A stretch of DNA of 31,347 nucleotides, taken from assembly GCA_018067265.1 (NCBI GenBank), contig JAGPUY010000321.1:1-31347 (forward strand). Direction: 5' to 3'. Numbering within the stretch: position 1 is the first letter of the stretch; every line of letters begins with the position of its first letter. Below, piece after piece: positions 15,450-23,396 of this stretch. The notes under the pieces are model-generated. The model saw nothing but the letters and a program-made list of their open reading frames with translations. It was not told the DNA's origin and ran no database searches. Made by a program: the position numbers and the translations under genes. Source of the stretch: Oceanihabitans sp. (GTDB lineage Bacteria; Bacteroidota; Bacteroidia; Flavobacteriales; Flavobacteriaceae).

Positions 15450-17090
15450 TTATTTTAAATAACTCGCGTATTTAGAAGGGTTTGCTAGAATCTCAGTAGC
15501 TTTTTTAATTTCGATATTGTTTGTTTTATAATACTCATATAAACCTTCTCTGTAAACATGACGTTTTACAATTTCGTCGGTTAACAAGCCCAGAATTTGC
15601 TCTTTATTTTGGTCGATAGCTTTGTTTTTAGAGGTATTCAAATTAGCTAACAACGTGTTGTAATCTTTTTGAATAGCATCATCTAATTCTTCTTTTTCTG
15701 CTTGTATTAATACCTGAGATAAAGATTTTTCTGTTTCCGTTTCAAAATTAAAATTATTAGAACTTAAAAAGTTTTTAAAATCCGAGAAGTCCGCATTTGT
15801 CAACTTAAAATGGTTAATATCTTCCACATTATTTTTGTAATAATAGTCGGTTGCAAAATCAAAAATTAAGAAGTCACCACTAATAGCTTTCGTTATTGGT
15901 GAGTTTTTAGTGATTGCTAAATCTTCATCTGGAAAAACACCGCCGCCATCAAAAACCTTTCTTCCATTTTTAGTTTTAAAGGCGTGATAATTTTCTTGTT
16001 TTACACGCACGGCATTTCCTTCGTCATCTCGATTCCAGTAATCTAATGCTTGTATACAACGTCCGGAAGGCGTGTAATATCTAGAAATAGTAACCTTTAA
16101 TTGTGTACCATAGGTTAAGCTTTTAGGTCGTTGTACCAAGCCTTTACCAAAACTTCTAGAACCTACAATTACGGCTCTGTCTAAATCTTGTAAAGAACCA
16201 GAAACAATCTCACTTGCAGAGGCGCTAGAACCGTTGATTAAAACCACTAACGGAATTTCGGTATCTACAGGATCACTTTTGGTATAATAGGTTTTATTGT
16301 ATTTTTTCACTTTAGATTTTGTGGTAACTACCAATTGCCCTTTTGGTACAAAAAGGTTTACAATACTTATGGCTTCGCGAAGTAATCCTCCAGGATTGCC
16401 TCTTAAATCTAAAATAATACGTTCTGCTCCTTGCGTTTTTAAATCTTTTAAAGCGAAAGCGGTTTGCGAAGTTGTTTTGGTATTAAACTTACTCAATACA
16501 ATATAGCCTGTTTTAGCATCTATCATCGAAAAGTGAGGCACTGCATTAATTTCTATCTCAGAGCGCATAATAGACGCTGTATTTTCTTTTCCTTGGCGCA
16601 CATAGGTAACAGAAACCGAAGAATTTGCAGCGCCTTTTAATAAGTTTCCAGCTTCCTCTTTATAGTCTGCAATAGATACATTATTAATTTTAATTATTTC
16701 GTCTCCAGCTTTTAATCCCGCTTTGTCTGCTGGATAATCTTTATACGGTTCAATGATGATTAACTTATCTTTTAAGGTTCTCACATTCGCACCAATTCCA
16801 GTGTAATCTCCAGTACGTTTAATACGTTCTGCTTCTACATCTTGCTCGTTGTAAAAACGAGTATACGGATCTAAATTAGTAAGCATGCTTTTTATGGCAG
16901 TATCCATTAAATCACCTGGATTGGTTTCATCCACATAATTCATGTTGATCTCTTTAAACAAGGTGGTGAAAATTTCAATCTGTTTAGCGATTTCAAAAAA
17001 GTCATTTTTAAAAGCAGATCCAGTAAAAAGTATCGTTGCTGCAAATATTGGGATCAGTATTCTCTTTATAAGTCTTGTTTTCATCTGCAT
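15450..17090 (-). CDS. S41 family C-terminal processing peptidase
   Basis: A 546-residue exported protease. An N-terminal signal or anchor helix covers about residues 8-27. A PDZ domain (about 90-175) has GDYTGIGANV and ADKAGLKAGDEIIKIN. The tail-specific protease core (about 185-350) has IILDLRGNPGGLL, the nucleophile region INGSSASASEIVSG (Ser near 291) and the catalytic lysine K316 in SRSFGKGLVQ. Such enzymes cut the C-termini of periplasmic substrates. A C-terminal helical extension (about 400-546) is longer than in minimal CtpA proteins and common in Bacteroidota members. The ATG at 17090 overlaps the upstream DUF4349 stop (TAATG), which implies translational coupling; an alternative start is M3. 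Confidence 0.93.
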   Translation of the reverse strand: MQMKTRLIKRILIPIFAATILFTGSAFKNDFFEIAKQIEIFTTLFKEINMNYVDETNPGDLMDTAIKSMLTNLDPYTRFYNEQDVEAERIKRTGDYTGIGANVRTLKDKLIIIEPYKDYPADKAGLKAGDEIIKINNVSIADYKEEAGNLLKGAANSSVSVTYVRQGKENTASIMRSEIEINAVPHFSMIDAKTGYIVLSKFNTKTTSQTAFALKDLKTQGAERIILDLRGNPGGLLREAISIVNLFVPKGQLVVTTKSKVKKYNKTYYTKSDPVDTEIPLVVLINGSSASASEIVSGSLQDLDRAVIVGSRSFGKGLVQRPKSLTYGTQLKVTISRYYTPSGRCIQALDYWNRDDEGNAVRVKQENYHAFKTKNGRKVFDGGGVFPDEDLAITKNSPITKAISGDFLIFDFATDYYYKNNVEDINHFKLTNADFSDFKNFLSSNNFNFETETEKSLSQVLIQAEKEELDDAIQKDYNTLLANLNTSKNKAIDQNKEQILGLLTDEIVKRHVYREGLYEYYKTNNIEIKKATEILANPSKYASYLK

Positions 17091-17905
17091 TATTGTTTGT
17101 TTTTCTTAGTCAGCCATCTTTTAAATAAAAAGATAGCGAAACCTAAAATAAGTATAAAAGGCCATATATGTAATACGCCTAGAAAAAATAAAGATATACC
17201 ATTAAATCCGGATTTAATAGCGTTGGCCATTTTTGTTCCGTAAGAAATAGTTACACCACTTTCTGCTGTTTGTTTGTAGAAGTCAATGTTTATAGTACTT
17301 AAAGATACGCGGCTTTCTAAGTATTTTAACCGTCCTTGTTTAGATTCTATTTCTTCTCTAATGGCAGAAAGTTCGCGTTCTATCTCTAAAATCTCTTTTA
17401 CATTTTTTGCTTTGGAAAGTAATTCTAGATATCTAGTTTCTAGTGTTCTTTTGGCTTTTAAACGGGCTTCGAGGTCTATAAATTCTTCGGTTACATCTTT
17501 GGAAGAAATCCGTTTCGAATCGAAATAGGCAACATGATTACTTATAGAATCTATGGTTTTTTGAAAACCATCCGATGGCATTCTAATATGTAAACTTCTG
17601 GTGATTGTGGTATACGATTTGCTTGAATTATCCTCTTGAATAAAACCTTTATTTTGATGTACGTACCGAATAATTTGTTGGTATGTTTTTTCTAAATCTT
17701 GGGTTTCAAAACGTAAAAAAGATTCTTTAATTAGTTTTTGTGCTATGTTTTCTGAAGCCGTTTCCAATCCTTGTATTGGTGCTTCCATATCCTTTATAAG
17801 GACTTCAGAATCTATTTCATAACCATACGAATCTTCCTTACTGCTATTAGAATTAGAGCAGGCTAAAGGAAGCGCGAGAAGGAATAGAGCAGTTAAAAAT
17901 TTCAT
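17090..17905 (-). CDS. DUF4349 lipoprotein
   Basis: A 271-residue lipoprotein. The signal ends in a lipobox, LPLAC, with C16 as the lipidated residue. The DUF4349 domain spans about 60-270, with FLRFETQDLEKTYQQI, LHIRMPSDGFQKTIDSI and VTEEFIDLEARLKAKRTLE. A coiled coil follows (about 150-200), with AKNVKEILEIERELSAI and ESKQGRLKYLESRVSLSTI. A last membrane helix (about 240-265) ends in a basic KRWLTKKNKQ tail. The lipid anchor and a C-terminal helix together would place it across the periplasmic face of the inner membrane. The function of DUF4349 is unknown. It is 8 bases downstream of rnpA and overlaps the S41 gene by one base, so the three form an operon. Confidence 0.88.
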   Translation of the reverse strand: MKFLTALFLLALPLACSNSNSSKEDSYGYEIDSEVLIKDMEAPIQGLETASENIAQKLIKESFLRFETQDLEKTYQQIIRYVHQNKGFIQEDNSSKSYTTITRSLHIRMPSDGFQKTIDSISNHVAYFDSKRISSKDVTEEFIDLEARLKAKRTLETRYLELLSKAKNVKEILEIERELSAIREEIESKQGRLKYLESRVSLSTINIDFYKQTAESGVTISYGTKMANAIKSGFNGISLFFLGVLHIWPFILILGFAIFLFKRWLTKKNKQ

Positions 17906-17913
17906 TTTGTATG

Positions 17914-18294
17914 TTATTTGTTTTCAGCGATTTTAATCAAAAACTTGTGGAACATCTTTTTGGTTGCAGTTTCTAATTCGGTATAGGTAGGTTTTTCTTT
18001 CCCAACGTATAAAATCATAAACGCAAAGGAGGTCGATATGTTGTTATAAACCATGTGTTTATTAAGTCGGTAAGCTTCACGCATCACACGTTTTATTCTA
18101 ATTCTATCTACGGCTTTTTTAAAATTTCGTTTAGGAACCGAAACACCAGTTTTAAGAGGAACAGCTTCCGTAAACGTAGTTTCTAAATATACAAGACGCA
18201 ACGGATATGCCGAAACCGATTCTCCTTCCGTAAAAAGTTTGGTGATAAGCTTTTCGCTTTTCAGTTTTTCGGATTTGTTATAAGTAAATTTCAT
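17914..18294 (-). CDS. rnpA: Ribonuclease P protein component
   Basis: A 126-residue basic protein, the RNase P cofactor that binds the RNA subunit and helps mature tRNA 5' ends. Landmarks are the N-terminal KLKSEKLITKLFTEG, the central strand VSVPKR and the RNR-motif helix VDRIRIKRVMREAYRLNK (62-79). The usual Asn of the R-N-R-x-K-R core is Ile here (R64-I65-R66). The rpmH gene, often just upstream, is absent: the next gene upstream is divergent. Downstream genes for a DUF4349 lipoprotein and an S41 protease follow after 8 bases. Confidence 0.93.
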   Translation of the reverse strand: MKFTYNKSEKLKSEKLITKLFTEGESVSAYPLRLVYLETTFTEAVPLKTGVSVPKRNFKKAVDRIRIKRVMREAYRLNKHMVYNNISTSFAFMILYVGKEKPTYTELETATKKMFHKFLIKIAENK

Positions 18295-18353
18295 ATAAGA
18301 TAATAAGGATACAAAAATACCAATTACTAACCATAATACCCTATTAATTAAAG

Positions 18354-18369
18354 TATGATATTCATCATA
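18354..18369. promoter_or_regulatory. Dyad in the rnpA / ligase divergent spacer
   Basis: TATGAT (18354-18359) and ATCATA (18364-18369) form a perfect dyad around ATTC in the 132-base divergent spacer, about 60 bases upstream of both starts. It could be an operator; no promoter match is clear. Confidence 0.25.
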
Positions 18370-18426
18370 TTTTTAGCGTGGTATTTTAAGTAACTTGATG
18401 TATTATAAATAGTTAAGTAAAATATC

Positions 18427-20277
18427 ATGGGAAATTTAAACGTCACTAAACTAACTAAAAAAAAAGATAGGGCTAATTATTTTCATCAACTCATCAAAGA
18501 TATAGAGGCTTTAGATTTAATGATATCTAATGATATGATTGAAAAATCACCAATTAGAATTGGTGCAGAACAAGAATTCTGTATTGTGGACAATGCATAT
18601 TTGCCAAAAGGAAATGCTTTAGATATTTTAAAAACGATTAATGATGCACACTTTACAACAGAAATTGGCAACTTTAATCTAGAAATTAACTTAGATCCTT
18701 TTGAGTTAAAAGGCGATTGTTTTTCTAAGCTACATAATCAATTAAAAACGCTATTAAAAAGAGCAAAAATTGCAGCAGAAAATCATAAGGCCAAAGTGGT
18801 ACTTACAGGAATTTTACCAACGCTTTCCATAAAGCATATTGGCGCAGAAAACATGACTCCTATGCAGCGATATTTTGTATTAAATGATGCGATTAAAGAA
18901 TCTAGAAAGCAAGATTTTAATATTCATATTAAAGGGGTAGACGAATTGAATCTACTTCATAATTCTGTTATGCTTGAAGGCTGCAACACGAGTTTTCAAG
19001 CGCATTTACAAATAAATCCTGACGAATTTATCGATAGTTATAATTGGGCACAAGCTATTTCTGGGCCCATTTTAAGCATATGTACTAATTCTCCGCTTTT
19101 ATTTGGAAAAGAATTATGGAGCGAAACCAGAATAGCCCTATTTACACAAAGCGTAGATACTAGAGCAAATTCCTTTTTATTGAATGAAAAACAATCTCGA
19201 GTAAGTTTTGGTAATAATTGGGAAACAGGAAGTATAACAGATATTTTTAAAGATAACATCTCGCGTTTTAGAAGTTTAGTTACTTCAGAGTTTGTTAAAG
19301 ATAGTGTTGCTATGTTAGAGGAAGGCGAAATACCAAAGCTAAAAGCATTAAATCTTCACAATGGAACAGTGTATCGCTGGAATAGGGTTTGTTATGGTGT
19401 TGGTGGTGGGAAACCACACTTAAGAATTGAAAATAGATATATTCCTTCCGGACCTTCAACATCGGATGAGATTGCGAATATGATGTTTTGGGTTGGTGTC
19501 ATGGTTGGTAAACCTAAAAAATATCAGAATATTCATGAAACCATGGATTTTAAAGACGCTAAATCTAATTTTTTTAGTGCAGCTCGATATGGAATGGCAG
19601 CGCAATTTAAATGGAACAATGAAATAATTTCTAGTCAAGTTTTAATTCTAAATGAATTATTACCAATCGCTTATCGCGGATTATATAGTATGGGAGTTTC
19701 GCCTAAAGACGTAGAACATTATCTAACACTCATTGAAAATAGAGTAAAACATTTAAATGGATCCGATTGGATTACAAATAGTTATAGAAACCTTTTACAG
19801 ACTAAAAAAAGAAAGGAAGCGCTGCAAATACTAACCGAAAATATGTATTTAAAACAAGACCAAGAATATCCCATTTCTACCTGGAATGTTTTAGGAAAAG
19901 GCTTAGAAACTACATTTTCTATAGAAAGGAAAGTATATCATATTATGAATACAGATATTTTTTCAGTAGATAAAAAAGATAGCTTAGAACTTGTGTTACA
20001 TATGATGCAGTGGAAAAATATTCATCACATGCCAGTAATTAATAACCAAAAAGATTTAATAGGATTGTTGAGTTGGTCGGATGTAAAAACCCACTTAAAT
20101 GAAATTGAAGAAAGTACCAAATGTGTAAGCAATTTTATGAAGGAAGCTGTTATTACAACCACACAATACACCACAGTAAAAGAGGCTAAAATGTGTATGC
20201 AAAAACACCAAATTAGCTGTCTTCCTGTAGTTGAAAACAAGAAGTTAATAGGAATTATTACAACAAAAGATTTTTAA
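18427..20277 (+). CDS. GCS2-like carboxylate-amine ligase fused to two CBS domains
   Basis: A 616-residue cytoplasmic protein. Residues about 35-480 resemble the glutamate-cysteine ligase GCS2 family. Acidic metal/ATP ligands are plausible in IGAEQEF (E48, E50) and EIGNFNLEINLDPFEL (E79, E86), with QAHLQI (H193) and HLRIENRYIPSGP (R333, E335). The C-terminus holds a pair of CBS domains. The first (about 503-557) has MNTDIFSVDKKDSLEL and HHMPVINNQKDLIGLLSW; the second (about 567-616) has CLPVVENKKLIGIITTKDF. CBS pairs usually sense adenine nucleotides, so activity may follow energy state. The product is unknown; true glutathione synthesis is not implied, since no gshB-like gene is nearby. The next gene, an AstE/AspA-like deacylase, starts 5 bases after the stop. 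The family is known in Bacteroidota, but its reaction is, as far as I know, not established. Confidence 0.8.
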   Translation: MGNLNVTKLTKKKDRANYFHQLIKDIEALDLMISNDMIEKSPIRIGAEQEFCIVDNAYLPKGNALDILKTINDAHFTTEIGNFNLEINLDPFELKGDCFSKLHNQLKTLLKRAKIAAENHKAKVVLTGILPTLSIKHIGAENMTPMQRYFVLNDAIKESRKQDFNIHIKGVDELNLLHNSVMLEGCNTSFQAHLQINPDEFIDSYNWAQAISGPILSICTNSPLLFGKELWSETRIALFTQSVDTRANSFLLNEKQSRVSFGNNWETGSITDIFKDNISRFRSLVTSEFVKDSVAMLEEGEIPKLKALNLHNGTVYRWNRVCYGVGGGKPHLRIENRYIPSGPSTSDEIANMMFWVGVMVGKPKKYQNIHETMDFKDAKSNFFSAARYGMAAQFKWNNEIISSQVLILNELLPIAYRGLYSMGVSPKDVEHYLTLIENRVKHLNGSDWITNSYRNLLQTKKRKEALQILTENMYLKQDQEYPISTWNVLGKGLETTFSIERKVYHIMNTDIFSVDKKDSLELVLHMMQWKNIHHMPVINNQKDLIGLLSWSDVKTHLNEIEESTKCVSNFMKEAVITTTQYTTVKEAKMCMQKHQISCLPVVENKKLIGIITTKDF

Positions 20278-20282
20278 TATTT

Positions 20283-21473
20283 ATGAACCAAGTGGTAAGC
20301 TATCCAAGTATTAAAGAAGTAAAAACCAATAGAGTTATTGGTAAAATACAAGGGACAAAACAAGGCCCAACAGTTGTTTTTTTTGCTGGTATTCATGGTA
20401 ATGAAAAAGCAGGAGTTACTGCGCTTAAAACCATGTTTAATACATTTATAGAAGATGATATTAAAGGAACCGTATTTGGAATCTTAGGGAATTTAAAAGC
20501 ACTAGAAAAAAACCAGAGATATCTGGATGAAGATTTAAATAGACTTTGGACTAGCGATCGGCTCAATAACTTGATGCATAAAGTAAACCTGAATTCGGAA
20601 GAAAAGGAACAAAAAGAATTATTTGTATTATTAACGCGTCTTATTGCTGATAATACAGGTCCGTTTTACTTTATAGATTTTCATACCACATCCAGTAAAA
20701 CATTACCTTTTATAACCATTAATGATGCACTAATAAACCGAAAATTCTCCAAGCAGTTTCCCGTACCTATCGTTTTAGGTATTGAAGAATATCTGGATGG
20801 GCCATTACTAAGTTATATTAATGCATTAGGCTATGTTTCTTTGGGCTTTGAGTCTGGACAACATACCGGTAAAGAGGCAATAGTAAATTGTATTTCTTTT
20901 ATTCATTTAACCTTAATTTTTTCTGATGCTTTAGCTACTAAAAAGGATCTTGAGTATAAAGAATACTATAAGCAACTAAAATCTGGGTCTAATAATCTTG
21001 CCGAAATTTTTGAAATCATTGACTTATATAGAATTCAAGAAGAGGAAGATTTTAAAATGAAACCCGGTTTTAAAAGCTTTGAAGATATTAAGAAAAAAAT
21101 GGTCTTAGCAACAAGCAATAGCGTACCTGTTTTATCCAAATACAATGCGAAACTTTTTATGCCTTTGTATCAAAAAAAAGGAAAAGAAGGTTTTTTTATT
21201 ATAAAGCGAATAGCTCCTTTTTTTATGAACCTTTCTACCATTTTGAGAAGAATGAAAGTAGATAGTATGTTAGTGTTACTTCCTGGTGTTTTCTGGGAAA
21301 ATGATAAAAAAAATGTACTTGTTGTTAACCTTAAAATTGCTCGATTTTTTGCAAAATCTATCTTCCATTTATTAGGTTATAGAAGCAAGCAAGTAGATAC
21401 AAAATACATCAAGCTATATAATAGAGAACGTGCAACCAAAAAAGCAATGTATAAAGGTCAAGCATGGTATTAA
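20283..21473 (+). CDS. Succinylglutamate desuccinylase/aspartoacylase-like zinc hydrolase
   Basis: A 396-residue cytoplasmic protein of the M14-like AstE/AspA family. Zinc ligands H38 and E41 sit in AGIHGNEKAG, and the third is H134 in FIDFHTTSSKT. DEDLNRLW (82-89) supplies the conserved substrate-binding Asn-Arg pair, and E190 in GFESGQHTGKEA is the expected general base. Members remove acyl groups from N-acyl amino acids. The protein is longer than AstE, with an extra C-terminal part (about 270-396) containing a hydrophobic FFIIKRIAPFFMNLSTILRR stretch. It follows the GCS2-CBS gene by 5 bases, so the pair is an operon: one gene may form an amide bond that the other cuts or edits. A hairpin terminator follows. 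Confidence 0.85.
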   Translation: MNQVVSYPSIKEVKTNRVIGKIQGTKQGPTVVFFAGIHGNEKAGVTALKTMFNTFIEDDIKGTVFGILGNLKALEKNQRYLDEDLNRLWTSDRLNNLMHKVNLNSEEKEQKELFVLLTRLIADNTGPFYFIDFHTTSSKTLPFITINDALINRKFSKQFPVPIVLGIEEYLDGPLLSYINALGYVSLGFESGQHTGKEAIVNCISFIHLTLIFSDALATKKDLEYKEYYKQLKSGSNNLAEIFEIIDLYRIQEEEDFKMKPGFKSFEDIKKKMVLATSNSVPVLSKYNAKLFMPLYQKKGKEGFFIIKRIAPFFMNLSTILRRMKVDSMLVLLPGVFWENDKKNVLVVNLKIARFFAKSIFHLLGYRSKQVDTKYIKLYNRERATKKAMYKGQAWY

Positions 21474-21475
21474 AA

Positions 21476-21506
21476 AAAACCACCAGATAAGATATCCAGT
21501 GGTTTT
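21476..21506. terminator. Bidirectional terminator between convergent genes
   Basis: AAAACCAC (21476-21483) pairs with GTGGTTTT (21499-21506), and GATA/TATC continues the stem across a symmetric CA/CA loop. It lies between the plus-strand deacylase gene and the minus-strand M1 peptidase gene, with A and T runs on its two sides. Confidence 0.75.
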
Positions 21507-21528
21507 ATAAATGAATAACAAGTATTCT

Positions 21529-23334
21529 TTACTTCTTATTGTTTTCTTTATTGATGTCCGCCATCATTTCTTTAGGATCTATTTGTACGCTACTAATAGC
21601 TTTAGAACCTTCAAAAGTATAGGTTGGATACGCCCAAGCCCAATCTGCTTTAATAGTAGCAGTGGTTGGTTTTTCGCCACGCATCATTTGTAACGGAATG
21701 TAAATTTCTTCTGTTGTACCATCTACATAGGTTAGTGTAACGTCTAAAGGCATTGGCATTAAACCAATTCTTTCTAAGGTTACTTTGTTTCCATCAATAG
21801 TATTTACAGCGTAATCTATAGTATTTGTAGTTTGTGTAAAATCGATTAAATACCAGTCTAGTTCTAATCCAGAAATTTTTTCCGCAGAACGAATAATATC
21901 TATAGGTCTTGGGTGTTTAAACACAAAATCAGCGAAGTACTTTTTAATGGTTTTCTTTAGATTTTCTTCCCCAATAACATAGCCTAATTGTGCCATAAAA
22001 ACTTCTCCTTTACTATACGCAGAAGCGCTATACGCTCTATTATAATTGTAGCGATCTGCATGTGTACTTAAAGGTTGTTCTTTACCAGATGTTGCTAAAC
22101 CTAAATAACTTCTATATGCTCCAGAAGTTGGGTTTTCTTTGTTGCTATTCATTACCGTGTTCATAGCGTGATCACTAATATAGCTTGTAAAACCTTCGTC
22201 CATCCACTCGTGTTTCGACTCGTTTGTTGCTAATAAAAACTGAAACCAGGTATGTGCCATCTCGTGCGCCGTTACACCAACAAGACTACCAAAGCTACGT
22301 TTTCCAGTAATTAAAGTAGACATGGCATATTCCATTCCTCCATCTCCACCTTGAATAATAGAGTATTGCTCATAAGGATATTTACCTATGTTTTCTGAAA
22401 AATATTGCATCAATTCTACCGTTTTAGGTTGAAAATCTTTCCAAAACTGAAGGTTTTCTGCCGGTAAGTCTTTTTTGTAATAGAAATTCAGCATTGGTCC
22501 ATTAGGTACTTGCATGGTATCATGAATATAATCGGGATCTGCAGCCCAAGTAAAATCATGCACATTAGGCGCTTTAAAACGAAGTGTTTTTTTGTTTCCG
22601 TTTATTTCAGGGTTTCCTTGTAAATAACCGGTTCCACCAACTACATAATTTTTATCGATAGTTAGATTTACATTAAAATCTCCCCAAACACCGTGAAATT
22701 CTCTTCCTATATAAGGATCTGCATGCCAACCTTCAAAATCATATTCTGCAAATTTAGGATACCATTGTGTCATGGATAAGGCAACGCCTTCTTTATTATT
22801 TCTTCCAGAACGACGGATTTGCACAGGAACTTGTGCGTTAAAAAGCATATCGAAAGTTACTTTTTCTCCCGGTTGAATCGGTTTTGCTAAATGTACTTCT
22901 AAAACAGTACCAACGGTTTCATAACTTAAAGCCGTTCCGTTTTGTTTTAATGAAGAAACCTTGATATATCCAATTTCATCCGGACCTAATTTACTAATTC
23001 GATCTCCTACACGACTATCTGGATCTGGAATGGTACGGGAACGCACATCCATTTCACTTCCTGGTTGAAAAGCATTAAAGAATAAGTGATAGTATACTTT
23101 AGTTAAAACATCTGGAGAGTTGTTGGTATATACTAAATTTTGTTTTCCTTGGTATTGAAAGTTGTTGACATCCATATCAATATCCATTTTGTAATCTACA
23201 TGTTGTTGCCAATAGGTAGATTGCGTACTAGAAGTTGTGGAAGTCGTTGCTGCTTCTGGAGTGGTAGAAACAGCATTAGTAGAACCACAAGAAACTAGAG
23301 TGATACCGAGTGCGACAAGAAATAATTTTTTCAT
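21529..23334 (-). CDS. M1 family metallopeptidase, lipoprotein
   Basis: A 601-residue exported aminopeptidase-like protein. The lipobox is LVSC (C16), followed by a Ser/Thr-rich tether to about residue 40. The M1 N-terminal beta domain covers about 45-250. The catalytic domain has QGGDGGMEYAMS (328-339), which plays the GxMEN role, and the zinc motif HEMAH (357-361) with the third ligand E380 in EWMDEGFTSYI. A Tyr-rich segment YNYNRAYSASAYSKGEVF follows. Expected role: release of N-terminal amino acids from peptides at the cell envelope, likely for peptide scavenging. The S8 peptidase gene lies upstream on the same strand, 62 bases away, with a terminator-like hairpin between them. Confidence 0.92.
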   Translation of the reverse strand: MKKLFLVALGITLVSCGSTNAVSTTPEAATTSTTSSTQSTYWQQHVDYKMDIDMDVNNFQYQGKQNLVYTNNSPDVLTKVYYHLFFNAFQPGSEMDVRSRTIPDPDSRVGDRISKLGPDEIGYIKVSSLKQNGTALSYETVGTVLEVHLAKPIQPGEKVTFDMLFNAQVPVQIRRSGRNNKEGVALSMTQWYPKFAEYDFEGWHADPYIGREFHGVWGDFNVNLTIDKNYVVGGTGYLQGNPEINGNKKTLRFKAPNVHDFTWAADPDYIHDTMQVPNGPMLNFYYKKDLPAENLQFWKDFQPKTVELMQYFSENIGKYPYEQYSIIQGGDGGMEYAMSTLITGKRSFGSLVGVTAHEMAHTWFQFLLATNESKHEWMDEGFTSYISDHAMNTVMNSNKENPTSGAYRSYLGLATSGKEQPLSTHADRYNYNRAYSASAYSKGEVFMAQLGYVIGEENLKKTIKKYFADFVFKHPRPIDIIRSAEKISGLELDWYLIDFTQTTNTIDYAVNTIDGNKVTLERIGLMPMPLDVTLTYVDGTTEEIYIPLQMMRGEKPTTATIKADWAWAYPTYTFEGSKAISSVQIDPKEMMADINKENNKK

Positions 23335-23353
23335 CTGTATAAATTATTAAATA

Positions 23354-23385
23354 AAAAAGGCATCAATTATCTTGATGCCCTTTTT
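23354..23385 (-). terminator. Terminator/attenuator between S8 and M1 peptidase genes
   Basis: GGCATCAA (23359-23366) pairs with TTGATGCC (23372-23379). On the minus strand the stem is followed by a run of T (complement of A's at 23353-23358). It ends about 20 bases before the M1 start codon. Confidence 0.7.
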
Positions 23386-23396
23386 GTTAGTTTGTA

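Noticed and set aside
17914..18426. Replication origin beside rnpA
   Set aside because: No cluster of DnaA boxes, no dnaA and no rpmH are seen; rnpA alone is not evidence for oriC in this phylum.
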